From: DASXUC01 sp036004445
Lineage (GTDB): Bacteria; Sysuimicrobiota; Sysuimicrobiia; Sysuimicrobiales; Kaftiobacteriaceae
DNA length: 64,000 nucleotides
Direction of reading: 5' to 3'
Assembly (NCBI GenBank): GCA_036004445.1
Contig: DASYRL010000103.1
Span: 1 to 64,000, forward strand
Both the position numbers and the translations under genes were made by a program. The notes under the pieces are model-generated. The model was given only the letters and a program-made list of their open reading frames with translations. It was not told the DNA's origin and searched no databases. This document shows positions 7,940-16,143 of this stretch, in pieces (within the stretch, counting starts at the first letter, position 1; each line of letters starts with the position of its first letter).

Positions 7940-7974
7940 GCGGCGCGGGTCTTCGGACCTGCGCCGCTTGGTTT
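7940..7974 (+). terminator. UUCG-tetraloop intrinsic terminator
   Basis: GCGGCGCGGGTC (7940-7951), loop TTCG, GACCTGCGCCGC (7956-7967), one G-U wobble, then TTGGTTT. It closes the micro-ORF transcript and sits 14 nt before the 3' end of the opposing pncB gene. Confidence 0.75.
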
Positions 7975-7988
7975 GTGCCGCATTGTCG

Positions 7989-9365
7989 TCACGACGACAG
8001 CCGTGCCCGCGCGGCATCGTACATCTCCCGCTGCAGCCGCTGGAGCTCATCACTGAGCGTGACCGGCGGCAGGGGCGCCGCGTGCAGGTGACGCCACGCG
8101 GCGGGCAGCGCGCGGAGCCGGGACAGCGCGCGCGCCCGCGTGTCTTCGAGCCGTACCCCGGTGGTCGTGCGGCCGTGTTCCATGACCTTCATCAGCAGCG
8201 GCTCGCCGCCCGGCGGCGCCGGTTCCTCGACCAGCGCAAGGACGTCGCGCAGGCCGTCGGCGGCGGCGATGCGCCACACCTGCTTCTGTCCCGGCAGCGT
8301 CGCCTTCCCCGTCGACAACTTGACCTTCGGGCCCTGGTTGTCTTCGACCAGCTTGTAGACGCCCCCCAGCGACGGCGCGTCACCCGACGTGCCCATCTCG
8401 GTCCCCACCCCAAAGGCATCTGCGGACGCGCCGGAGGAGACCAGGCGCTCGATCTTGTCTTCGTCCAGCTCCCCCGACAGCAGGATCTGCACATCGGTCA
8501 GGCCGGAGCCATCGAGCAGCGCGCGCACTTGCATCGACAGAGCGGCCAGATCGCCGCTGTCGATGCGCACGCCTCGCAGCTGCCGTCCCCCGGCCGCCAG
8601 CTCGCCCGCCACCGTGATCGCGTGGCGTGCGCCCTGCACGGTGTCGTAGGTATCGATCAGCAGGAAGGCGTTGTTGGGGAAGTCCTTGGCAAAGGCGCGG
8701 AAGGCCGACAGTTCGTCGGGGAAGGACATGATGTACGAGTGAGCCATCGTGCCGTAGACGGGGATGCCATACTCCATCCCGGCCAGGACGTTGGAGGTCC
8801 CGGCGCAGCCCGCGATGTACGCCGCCCGCGCGGCCTTCAGCGCCGCGTCCGCACCATGATCGCGGCGCGGCGAGAAGTCAATCACGGCACGGCCCGCCGC
8901 CGCGAGCACCACCCGCGCCGCCTTCGATGCCACCATGACCTCGAAGTTCAGCGTGTTGAGCAGAAACGTTTCGACAATTTGGGCCTCGATCCGTGGGGCC
9001 GTCACTTCGAGGACCGGTTCCTGGGGAAAGAAGACCTCCCCCTCCGGAACCGCCCACACGTCGCCGGTGAAGCGGAAGCCGCGCAGGTACTCCAGGAACG
9101 CATCGCTGAAGGTGCCCAGACTGCGCAGGTACGCGATGGCCTCGTCGTCAAACCGGAGGTGTTCCAGGTAGTACAGCGCGGGTTCCAGCCCCGCGCTGAG
9201 CAGGAACGCGCGGTGCGGCGGCAGCTGCCGGATGAACAGGTCGAACGTGGCCGGCTGGTTGAGCTGCTGGCGCAGGTAGCTGTCGGCCATGACCAGTTCG
9301 TACTGGTCCACCAGCAGCGCCATGTTCCTGGGCGTGACGAACCCGAACGACGGGTAGGGTTTCAC
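7989..9365 (-). CDS. pncB: nicotinate phosphoribosyltransferase
   Basis: A 458-residue enzyme making nicotinate mononucleotide from nicotinate and PRPP in NAD salvage. Diagnostic segments: MALLVDQYELVMADSYL at the N-terminus, GTMAHSYIMSF (contains the phosphorylatable His region), GVRIDSGDLAALS, and DAFGVGTEMGTSGDAPSLGGVYKLVE in the PRPP site. The GTG at 9365 lies two nt after the corA stop, consistent with translational coupling; ATG 9323 is an alternative. Encoded downstream of corA on the same strand. Confidence 0.93.
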   Translation of the reverse strand: MKPYPSFGFVTPRNMALLVDQYELVMADSYLRQQLNQPATFDLFIRQLPPHRAFLLSAGLEPALYYLEHLRFDDEAIAYLRSLGTFSDAFLEYLRGFRFTGDVWAVPEGEVFFPQEPVLEVTAPRIEAQIVETFLLNTLNFEVMVASKAARVVLAAAGRAVIDFSPRRDHGADAALKAARAAYIAGCAGTSNVLAGMEYGIPVYGTMAHSYIMSFPDELSAFRAFAKDFPNNAFLLIDTYDTVQGARHAITVAGELAAGGRQLRGVRIDSGDLAALSMQVRALLDGSGLTDVQILLSGELDEDKIERLVSSGASADAFGVGTEMGTSGDAPSLGGVYKLVEDNQGPKVKLSTGKATLPGQKQVWRIAAADGLRDVLALVEEPAPPGGEPLLMKVMEHGRTTTGVRLEDTRARALSRLRALPAAWRHLHAAPLPPVTLSDELQRLQREMYDAARARLSS

Positions 9366-9367
9366 GA

Positions 9368-10333
9368 TCAGAACCAGCCGAGCCGCTTGAAGATGTACGT
9401 CATGATGGTCCACAACGCGAAGATCAAGCCGAGCGCGAACACGAACCCGTAGCGCCAGTGGACGTCGGGGTAGAGGAGATCGAAGTTCATGCCGTACAAC
9501 CCGGTGACCACGGCCGCCAGGGCCAGCGCCGCCGTGATGACGGTCAGCCGCTGGACGTTCTCGTTCAGGCGGTTGTTGACCGCCGAGAGGTAGATGTCCA
9601 TCGCCCCCGCCACCAGGTCGCGCTGCGTGTCGATCATGTCGGTGATCCGCAGCAGATGATCGTAGACGTCGATAAAGTAGTTCTGGATCTCGGGGCGGAG
9701 AAACGGCAGATCCCGGCGGGTCAGTGTGTTGAAGAGGTCCCGCAGCGGCGACGCGACCCGCCGCAGGTGGACGAGGGCCTGCTTGGAGGTGAACAGCTGG
9801 TGCAAGGTGTCCGGCGTCGGCTGGGCCAGGAGGCGGTCCTCGATGCCGTCGAGGAGGTCATCGAGGTCGTCGATGATCGGGAAATAGGTATCGACGCACG
9901 TGTCGACGATCGTGTAGAGCACGAAATCCGTGAACGGGCGCATCGTCCCCGGCGCGCGCTGCAGCCTGGCCCGCGCGTCGCTGAGCACCGGCATGGTCTG
10001 GGCGTGCACGGTGACCACGTACCCCGATCCGGCGAAGATGTCGACTTCGTCGAGGATCACGTCACCGCCGGTCGCCAGACTGGCTTCGGGGACGTGCACG
10101 GTCAGGAAGATGTAGCTGCCGTATTCGTCGATCTTCGGCCGCTGCTCCCGCTGGGTAGCATCTTCGATCGCCAGGGGATGGAACCGGAAGACGTCGCGGA
10201 GCACGGCCACGTCGGCGTCGGTGGGGCCGGTCATGTCCACCCACACGACGCCGTCGGGGGCGGCCAGGAGGCCCTCCAGCGGCGTATCGGGACGTTCGTC
10301 GATGCGGTCGGCGGTGATGTGGATGACGTTCAT
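9368..10333 (-). CDS. corA: magnesium/cobalt transporter CorA
   Basis: A 321-residue CorA-family channel. A soluble N-terminal domain and long helix are followed by two C-terminal membrane helices with the signature YGMNF between them (near residue 285) and a short basic end (FKRLGWF). Mg2+ uptake through a homopentamer is the known family role. It is first in a two-gene unit with pncB. The ATG at 10333 begins MNVIHITADRID; longer in-frame extension to 10813 would run across the divergent peroxiredoxin gene and is rejected. Confidence 0.92.
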   Translation of the reverse strand: MNVIHITADRIDERPDTPLEGLLAAPDGVVWVDMTGPTDADVAVLRDVFRFHPLAIEDATQREQRPKIDEYGSYIFLTVHVPEASLATGGDVILDEVDIFAGSGYVVTVHAQTMPVLSDARARLQRAPGTMRPFTDFVLYTIVDTCVDTYFPIIDDLDDLLDGIEDRLLAQPTPDTLHQLFTSKQALVHLRRVASPLRDLFNTLTRRDLPFLRPEIQNYFIDVYDHLLRITDMIDTQRDLVAGAMDIYLSAVNNRLNENVQRLTVITAALALAAVVTGLYGMNFDLLYPDVHWRYGFVFALGLIFALWTIMTYIFKRLGWF

Positions 10334-10381
10334 ACAGGCGCCCGTGTCTGTTCGCGCGCACGGGGTGGCCTCCTGCCGTGC

Positions 10382-10394
10382 TATCCTGAGGATA
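10382..10394. promoter_or_regulatory. short palindrome upstream of peroxiredoxin
   Basis: TATCCT-G-AGGATA is a 6+1+6 inverted repeat about 31 nt before the peroxiredoxin ATG, in the divergent corA/peroxiredoxin region. TATCCT or GATACT could serve as -10 but no good -35 is seen. It may be an operator; this is not established. Confidence 0.3.
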
Positions 10395-10424
10395 CTACCT
10401 GTTCGTTCCTTCGAGGGGACACGC

Positions 10425-10898
10425 ATGTCTGTCGACGTGGGCCAGAAGGTTCCCAACGTGTCGCTGATTGCCGGCGATCGCACGCCCGTGCGGCTCGCCG
10501 ACCTGCTCGGCCGGCCGACCGTGCTGCTGTTCTTTCCCGGCGCATTCACCGGCGTCTGTACCAAAGAGATGTGTACCTTTCGGGACGACCTCAGCCGGTT
10601 CAATGACCTGGGAGCCCAGGTCCTGGCGATCAGCGTGGACAGCCCGTACGCGCAGCAGGCGTTCAAGGAAGCGAACGGCCTGAATTTCCCGCTGCTCAGC
10701 GACTTCACGCGCGAGGCCGTCAAAGCGTTCGGGGTCGAGGATCCCAACTTCCTCAAGGGCATGATGGCCGGGACCGCCAAGCGGTCGGCGTTTGTCGTCG
10801 ATGCGAACGGCACGGTGACCTACCGCTGGGTCTCCGACAATCCCGGCGTGGAGCCGAACTACGACGAAGTGGCCGCGGCGGTGAAGCGGCTTACCTGA
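10425..10898 (+). CDS. peroxiredoxin (BCP/AhpE-like)
   Basis: A 157-residue thiol peroxidase. The active site reads FFPGAFTGVCTKEMC: Pro38, Thr42 and peroxidatic Cys45, with a second Cys five residues on (Cys50), the spacing of the BCP-type resolving Cys. Later RSAFVVDANGTVTYRWV is the usual strand with the supporting Arg. It would reduce peroxides with thioredoxin. GAGGGG seven nt before the ATG is the Shine-Dalgarno. The gene ends directly at a tandem-repeat hairpin shared with dinB. Confidence 0.9.
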   Translation: MSVDVGQKVPNVSLIAGDRTPVRLADLLGRPTVLLFFPGAFTGVCTKEMCTFRDDLSRFNDLGAQVLAISVDSPYAQQAFKEANGLNFPLLSDFTREAVKAFGVEDPNFLKGMMAGTAKRSAFVVDANGTVTYRWVSDNPGVEPNYDEVAAAVKRLT

Positions 10899-10899
10899 C

Positions 10900-10976
10900 G
10901 GGAACAGGGAACAGCGAACAGGAAACAGGCGATCCGGCGTCAGGTGTTGTTCCCGGTTCCCCGTTCTCTGTTCCCG
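10900..10976. repeat. inverted 7-nt tandem arrays (GGGAACA type) between peroxiredoxin and dinB
   Basis: Left arm 10900-10929 is GGGAACA-type units in 7-nt steps; right arm 10947-10976 is the inverse (TGTTCCC type). Together they can fold into a long imperfect hairpin between two convergent genes. The right arm is also the last codons of dinB. Confidence 0.75.
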
Positions 10977-12004
10977 CTCTTGAGGAAGTTGGACAGCCGC
11001 ACGCCGACCAGCCGCACGGGGCGATCCATCGCGAAGCGCTCCAGCAGGGCGATGGCGGTGGTCAGCACCGCGGCGGCGTCTTCCACGGGGGCGGGCAGGG
11101 TCTGCGCCCGGGTGTGCGTGCGGAAGTCGCGATAGCGGATCTTTACGGTGACCGTCCGCGCCCCGTACCCTTCCTCGCGCAGGTCGTCTATGACCTCGTC
11201 CACCAGCGACGTGATCGTGTTCACGATCGTCTCTCGCCGCCGGGTGTCCCACTGATAGGTGGTCTCGCGGCTGATCGACTTCGGTTCCCAATCCGTGACG
11301 ACCGGGCTGTCGTCTTCCCCGCGGCAGGTGTGGTAGAGGTACCCGCCGTGATGCTCCCCGAGCAGCGCCTGAAGCGCTGCGAGGGGGACGTTGCAGAGAT
11401 CCCCTACCGTCTGCACGTGCAGTTCCATCGCGAGCCGGGCTGCCGTCTTGGGACCGATCCCCCACAGGACGGTCGCCGGCAGGTCGCGCAGCATTGCGTC
11501 GACGGTCTCCGGCCGGATTTCCGTGACCGCATCGGGTTTGCGCAGATTGGACGCGATCTTGGCCAGGAGTTTATTGGGGCCGACCCCGACCGAGGCGGTC
11601 AGTCCGGTCCGGTCCCGGATCGCGAGCCGGATATCCTGGGCGATCGCGAGCGGGTCTTCCGGGCGCTGGCTCACGTCGAGAAAGGCCTCGTCCAGCGACA
11701 GCGGCTCCACCAGGGCCGTGTACTCGTGGAAGATCGCCCTGATCCGCCGCGAGAAGTCACCGTATGCGGGGAAGTCAACCGGGAGGAAGGCCGCGTGCGG
11801 GCACTTCTTGTAGGCGATGCGCAGCGGCATGGCGGAGTGAATGCCGAAGGCGCGCGCCTCATAGGAAGCGGTGGAGACCACGCCGCGTTTGTGGGGGTTG
11901 CCGTCGCCGCCGACGACCACCGGCTTCCCACGCAGCTCCGGGCGCCGCAGCTGCTCGACGGCGGCGAAGAACGCGTCCATGTCGACGTGCAGGATCTTCC
12001 GCAT
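10940..12004 (-). CDS. dinB: DNA polymerase IV
   Basis: A 354-residue Y-family translesion polymerase. Catalytic carboxylates are in HVDMDAFFAAVEQ (Asp8) and SLDEAFLDV; PYGDFSRR-type finger region, helix-hairpin-helix (LWGIGPKTAARLAMEL), and little-finger domain follow in order. The last dozen residues (SGNRERGTGNNT) are encoded by the tandem-repeat arm and are not part of the normal fold; no beta-clamp motif of the usual QLxLF type is seen there. The ATG overlaps the stop of the upstream gene by one base (TGATG). Confidence 0.93.
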   Translation of the reverse strand: MRKILHVDMDAFFAAVEQLRRPELRGKPVVVGGDGNPHKRGVVSTASYEARAFGIHSAMPLRIAYKKCPHAAFLPVDFPAYGDFSRRIRAIFHEYTALVEPLSLDEAFLDVSQRPEDPLAIAQDIRLAIRDRTGLTASVGVGPNKLLAKIASNLRKPDAVTEIRPETVDAMLRDLPATVLWGIGPKTAARLAMELHVQTVGDLCNVPLAALQALLGEHHGGYLYHTCRGEDDSPVVTDWEPKSISRETTYQWDTRRRETIVNTITSLVDEVIDDLREEGYGARTVTVKIRYRDFRTHTRAQTLPAPVEDAAAVLTTAIALLERFAMDRPVRLVGVRLSNFLKSGNRERGTGNNT

Positions 12005-12828
12005 CACCGGCGTCCTGCTCCGAGCGTTCGATGCGCGAGGACCGGTGCTCCTTCGACGGCCGCCTCGATGACGGTCTGGGTGTTCGTACGCGCGTCGTGG
12101 AGGAGACTGCTCGGCCAGCCAAAGAGGCCGGCGATGACGCGCGGTGGAGCAGCGCCGACGGTCCTCAAGTATCGCTCGAGTACCCCCGCCGCGGCGCGAA
12201 CCGCGGTCAACGCGCCCGCGTCCACCGCGATCTGGGGCATCCACCGGATGAACGTATCCCAAATGAAGCTGTAGCTGCCCCGTTCGACTTCGCCGACCTT
12301 TGCGATCAGGAACGTCGATTGCAGCGCCGCCAGCGCGCGCTGGAAGGCTCCCGAGCCCGTGCCCCGCGGGACGACGCGGCGCCGGAGCGTCCACGTCGAG
12401 ATCGGGCCGTCGGCGTGGATGGCTGCGTAGATGTCTCGGGCCAGCATGCTGAGCCGGCCCTCCCGATACGCCTGCAGGTAGTCGTCGGCGTCGCCGACGT
12501 TGCCCGACAGGGCGTAGAAGTGCGGCAGGTAGGCCAGCGACACGTACGCCGGTCTGCCGTGGAGTACTTTGCCATAGTAGACGCGGCGCCGGGCGACCAG
12601 CTCGTCCTTCCACTGCCACGCCCAGCTCCACATCCGGTCAACGCTCCGCGTCGCCAGCACGTCGAACAGCCCCGGGAGGTCTCCGCGTCCTCCGGTGAAC
12701 GCGTAGCAAAACCCCAGCGCGTTGACGAACCGCAGGCCGGCCCGGGCGGCGTTCACCCGATGGGCGGCGAGGACGGCCGCGCGGTAGCGATTGATCTCGC
12801 CGCGGGTCAGCGTCATCAATTCCAGCAT
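12004..12828 (-). CDS. winged-helix protein, AlkZ-related
   Basis: A protein of 270-274 residues resembling AlkZ/YcaQ-related winged-helix proteins (GLRFVNALGFCYAFTGGRGDLPGLFDVLA, WAWQWKDELVARRRVYYGKVL, ISTWTLRRRVVPRGTGSGAFQRALAALQSTFLIAKVGE). YcaQ removes interstrand crosslinks from DNA; this shorter relative lacks a clearly recognisable catalytic QxQ motif, so activity is uncertain. It is coupled by a 1-nt overlap to dinB, which supports a DNA-damage role. A TATGCT -10 box overlaps the first ATG; if used, the ATG at 12816 (MTLTRGEIN) would be the start of a leaderless mRNA. Confidence 0.6.
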   Translation of the reverse strand: MLELMTLTRGEINRYRAAVLAAHRVNAARAGLRFVNALGFCYAFTGGRGDLPGLFDVLATRSVDRMWSWAWQWKDELVARRRVYYGKVLHGRPAYVSLAYLPHFYALSGNVGDADDYLQAYREGRLSMLARDIYAAIHADGPISTWTLRRRVVPRGTGSGAFQRALAALQSTFLIAKVGEVERGSYSFIWDTFIRWMPQIAVDAGALTAVRAAAGVLERYLRTVGAAPPRVIAGLFGWPSSLLHDARTNTQTVIEAAVEGAPVLAHRTLGAGRR

Positions 12829-12870
12829 AACAGGGGATGCCTTTCACCAGAGAGAACCGCAATCGATGAC

Positions 12871-14181
12871 ATGACTCCCCCTCGGTTGCACTCGCTGGGC
12901 AACGGCCTCGCCGTGCTGCTGCTCGAAGACCATACGGCGCCGGTTGCGACGTTCTGGGTCTGGTATCGCGTGGGCAGCCGCAACGAGTTGCCCGGGCTGA
13001 CCGGGATCAGCCACTGGACCGAGCACATGCTGTTCAAAGGCACGCCGGCGCATCCGAAAGGCGATTTGACCCGGTTCATCGAGCGTCTCGGCGGACGGTG
13101 GAACGCGTTCACGTGGAAGGACTACACCGCCTACCATGAAGTGCTGCCGGCCACGCACCTCGACGTGGCCATCGACCTGGAAGCCGACCGAATGGTGAAT
13201 ACCATCTTCGATCCGGAGGAGGTCGAGCGGGAGCGCACCGTCATCATCTCGGAGCGCGAGGGCAGCGAGAACTACCCGGGATATCTGCTGCGCGAAGAGA
13301 TCGACGCGATCGCGTTTAAGGTACACCCGTATCGCACGCCCGTAATCGGATGGAAGGACGACCTGCGGCGGATCACCGCCGACGATCTCCTGCGACACTA
13401 CCGCACGTACTACCATCCCGCGAACGCCGTCGCCGTGGCGGTCGGCGACTTCTCCGTGGACGCGGTGCTGGCCCGGATCGAGCAGGCCTTCGGCGCGCTG
13501 CCGTCGGGCACGGTCCCGCCCGGCCCGCGGGCGTTTGAACCCGGCCAGGAAGGTGAGCGGCGGGTGGTGCTCCAGCGGCCCGGAGGCGCCACCGGGCACG
13601 TGTACCTTGCGTACCATGCGCCGTCGGCGACCCACCCGGATCTGCCGGCGCTCCTGGTCCTCGACGGCGTGCTGTCCGGATTCACGGGTATCGTACCGTT
13701 CGATCAGGTGGTGGTCGGCCGCAGCGCGCGCCTCTACCGGGCGCTGGTGGAGAGCGGGCTCGCCGCCGACGCGTCGTCGTCGATCGCGCCGAGCACGGAC
13801 CCCACGTTGTTCTACGTCTCCGCCACGGCGCGCACGGACGTGGCGCCCGCGGTGATCGAGGAGCGCATGGTAGTGGAACTCGAAGCGCTGGCCACCGACC
13901 CGGTGCCCGCCGCCGAGCTCGAGCGAGTCAAGAAGCAGGCGCGGGCCCAGTACGTCTACGCGCAGGACGGGGTCTTCCGCCGCGCGATGGCGATGGGCGC
14001 CTTCGCCGTCGTCAGCACTCCCGAGGTGTTCGACGCGCTGCCGGCGCGCATCGAGGCCGTGCGCGCCGATGATCTCATGCGCGTCGCCGCCGCCTACCTG
14101 ACCGCCGCCAACCGCAGCGTCGGGATCTACCTGCCCGCGGAACCGGCTCCCTCCCGCGGCCGCGAGGCCGTCGCGTCATGA
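12871..14181 (+). CDS. M16 family zinc protease, active subunit
   Basis: A 436-residue pitrilysin/insulinase-family (M16B) protein. The inverted zinc motif is intact: SHWTEHMLFKG (His-x-x-Glu-His), with the distal Glu in IISEREGSENYPG. The second half carries the M16 C-terminal domain. Such proteins act as heterodimers of an active and an inactive chain, and the next gene, overlapping by 4 nt, is the inactive partner. No signal peptide is seen, so the pair is probably cytoplasmic. The upstream open frame to 11764 is shadow of dinB. Confidence 0.92.
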   Translation: MTPPRLHSLGNGLAVLLLEDHTAPVATFWVWYRVGSRNELPGLTGISHWTEHMLFKGTPAHPKGDLTRFIERLGGRWNAFTWKDYTAYHEVLPATHLDVAIDLEADRMVNTIFDPEEVERERTVIISEREGSENYPGYLLREEIDAIAFKVHPYRTPVIGWKDDLRRITADDLLRHYRTYYHPANAVAVAVGDFSVDAVLARIEQAFGALPSGTVPPGPRAFEPGQEGERRVVLQRPGGATGHVYLAYHAPSATHPDLPALLVLDGVLSGFTGIVPFDQVVVGRSARLYRALVESGLAADASSSIAPSTDPTLFYVSATARTDVAPAVIEERMVVELEALATDPVPAAELERVKKQARAQYVYAQDGVFRRAMAMGAFAVVSTPEVFDALPARIEAVRADDLMRVAAAYLTAANRSVGIYLPAEPAPSRGREAVAS

Positions 14182-15467
14182 TGCGCACCCTGCCGATTAC
14201 GCCGGAGACGGTGACGCGCGTCGTGTTCGACAACGGGTTGGTCGCTCTCGTCAAGAACCAGCCCGGCAGCGGTGTGATCACGCTGCATGGGTACGTGAAG
14301 GCGGGCGCGATGTATGACGGCGCCCGCAGTGGGCTGGCGCGCCTGACGGCGGCGCTGTTGACGCGGGGGACGCGGTCGTGGGCGTCCCGGGAGATCGCCG
14401 AGGCGCTGGACGGCATCGGGGCGGCGGTCACCATCGGCGCCGGGATGGAGACCGTGACCGTCGGCGCCCGCGCGCTGCGCGAAGATGCGGAGACGGTCCT
14501 CGCCATGGCGGGTGAGATGCTGATGCACCCATCGTTCCCCGAACCCGAGCTGGTCAACGTACGCGGCGAGCTGGTGACGGGCCTGCGAATGGCGCAGCAG
14601 GATACCCGTGCCATGGCGGAACGGACCTTCCGGGCCCTGGCGTTTCCCGCCGGACATCCGCACGCGCGCGTGCCCGACGGCGATGAAGCCGTCGTGGCCT
14701 CCCTGCGGGGCGACGACCTCGCGGCATTTCACGCCGCCTGGTACCATCCGGGGGCCACGATCCTGGCCGTCGTCGGCGATCTGTCCACAGACGCGATCCT
14801 CTCGCTGCTCCGCAGGACCTTCGAGTCGTGGGGCGGCGGCGCCCGCTGGAGGCTGCCAGAGGCTCCGCCGGTATCCGCTCCCTCCTCCGTGCTCCGCGCG
14901 GAAGTCCGCCTCCCGGGGAAGGTACAGTCCGACATCGTCGTCGGGATCCCCGGGATTACCCGAGCCGATCCCGCGTACTATCCGACCATGATGGCGAACC
15001 TGATGCTCGGACAGCTCGGGATGATGGGACGCCTGGGCGAGCGCGTGCGGGAGCAGCAAGGCATGGCCTATTACGCGTACAGTGACCTCCGTGCCGGCCT
15101 GATCGCGGGACCGTGGTGGGTGCGGGCGGGGATCAACCCACGAAACGAGGCGAGGGTCGTCAGCAGCATCGTCGAGGAGATCCGGAGGTTCGCGTCTGAG
15201 GGGCCGGAGCCGGCCGAGCTGGCCGACGCGCGTGAGTTCCTGACCGGCAGCCTGGCGCTGCGGTTGGAGACGACGGCGGGCATGGCGCAGGCGCTGGCAG
15301 AGATCGAGCTGTTCGATCTGGGTCTGGACTACATCGAGCGCTACCCCGAGCTCATCCACGCGGTCTCCGGCGGCGCCATCGCGGCGGCGGCGAATCGATT
15401 TCCGGTTGCCGCGTACGCCGTGGCGACCGCCGGTCCCCCAACGCTAACTACGGGATACGAGCGATAA
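14178..15467 (+). CDS. M16 family protease, inactive subunit
   Basis: A 429-residue M16-fold protein in which the zinc motif is lost (GLARLTAALLTRG where HxxEH is expected), while the second half keeps the family's Arg/Tyr region (LGERVREQQGMAYYAYSDLR). It would complete the substrate chamber with the active chain encoded just upstream. ATGATG start overlaps the upstream TGA. The last residues (TTGYER) come from the tandem-repeat array that begins here. Confidence 0.9.
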   Translation: MMRTLPITPETVTRVVFDNGLVALVKNQPGSGVITLHGYVKAGAMYDGARSGLARLTAALLTRGTRSWASREIAEALDGIGAAVTIGAGMETVTVGARALREDAETVLAMAGEMLMHPSFPEPELVNVRGELVTGLRMAQQDTRAMAERTFRALAFPAGHPHARVPDGDEAVVASLRGDDLAAFHAAWYHPGATILAVVGDLSTDAILSLLRRTFESWGGGARWRLPEAPPVSAPSSVLRAEVRLPGKVQSDIVVGIPGITRADPAYYPTMMANLMLGQLGMMGRLGERVREQQGMAYYAYSDLRAGLIAGPWWVRAGINPRNEARVVSSIVEEIRRFASEGPEPAELADAREFLTGSLALRLETTAGMAQALAEIELFDLGLDYIERYPELIHAVSGGAIAAAANRFPVAAYAVATAGPPTLTTGYER

Positions 15468-15487
15468 GAGGGATAAGAGGGATATGA
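15452..15487 (+). repeat. 9-nt tandem array (GGGATAAGA type), single arm
   Basis: Four units of 9 nt (GGGATACGA, GCGATAAGA, GGGATAAGA, GGGATATGA). The array contains the stop of the M16 gene (TAA at 15465-15467), an AGAGGG Shine-Dalgarno-like stretch and the ATG of npdG. No inverted partner is seen here. Confidence 0.6.
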
Positions 15488-16140
15488 AGATTGCATTGAT
15501 CGGCGGCACCGGCCGGTTGGGGACGGGACTCGCCGGCCGGCTCGCGTCTGCCGGCTACGCCGTGCTCATCGGGTCCCGGGACCCGGCGAGGGCCAGCTCG
15601 GCCGCCGCGGCGCTCGATTTGCCGCAGGTCGGCGGTGCGAGCAACGAGCACGCCGCGCGCGAAGCGGACGTCATCATCCTGTCCGTGCCGTACGCGGCGC
15701 ACCGCGCCAGCGTAGTTGCGCTGGCAGGCAGTGCGGCCGACAAAGTCGTGGTGGATCCAACGGTGCCCCTGCTGCGTGCCCGTCCGGTCGAGCTCGCGGT
15801 TCCCGACGAAGGATCGGTCGCCGCCCGGACGCAGGCGATGCTGCCGCAGGCGCGGGTGGTGAGCGCGTTTCACACCGTCAGCGCGGACCTGCTGGCCGAC
15901 TTCGACCAGCCCCTGCACGGGGATGTGCTGCTGTGCGGCAACGATGCCACCGCCCGCGACGCCGTGGGGGCGCTCATCCGGGCGATCGACCTGGTCCCAG
16001 TCGATGCGGGCCCGCTGACCTGGGCGCACACCTTAGAGCATCTCGGGGCGCTGATGATCCAGATCAACCAGCGGTATAAGAGGAAGCATGCCGGACTGCG
16101 CATTACGGGACTCGGGACCCGGGACCCGGGCCAACGCTAG
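15484..16140 (+). CDS. npdG: NADPH-dependent F420 reductase
   Basis: A 218-residue Rossmann protein beginning MKIALIGGTGRLGTGLAGRLA, with an NADP-type GSRDP loop at strand 2, then ADVIILSVPY and VVDPTVPLLR. This matches F420H2:NADP+ oxidoreductase (NpdG family), which passes hydride between NADPH and coenzyme F420. The next gene is cofE, the F420 glutamate ligase, strengthening the call. The C-terminal tail (GLGTRDPGQR) is encoded by a GGGACCC-type repeat and is probably not functional. Confidence 0.85.
   Translation: MKIALIGGTGRLGTGLAGRLASAGYAVLIGSRDPARASSAAAALDLPQVGGASNEHAAREADVIILSVPYAAHRASVVALAGSAADKVVVDPTVPLLRARPVELAVPDEGSVAARTQAMLPQARVVSAFHTVSADLLADFDQPLHGDVLLCGNDATARDAVGALIRAIDLVPVDAGPLTWAHTLEHLGALMIQINQRYKRKHAGLRITGLGTRDPGQR
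16107..16130 (+). repeat. 7-nt GGGACCC tandem array inside the npdG end
   Basis: GGGACTC, GGGACCC, GGGACCC, GGG in perfect 7-nt steps within the last codons of npdG. One arm only. Confidence 0.5.
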
Positions 16141-16143
16141 GCC

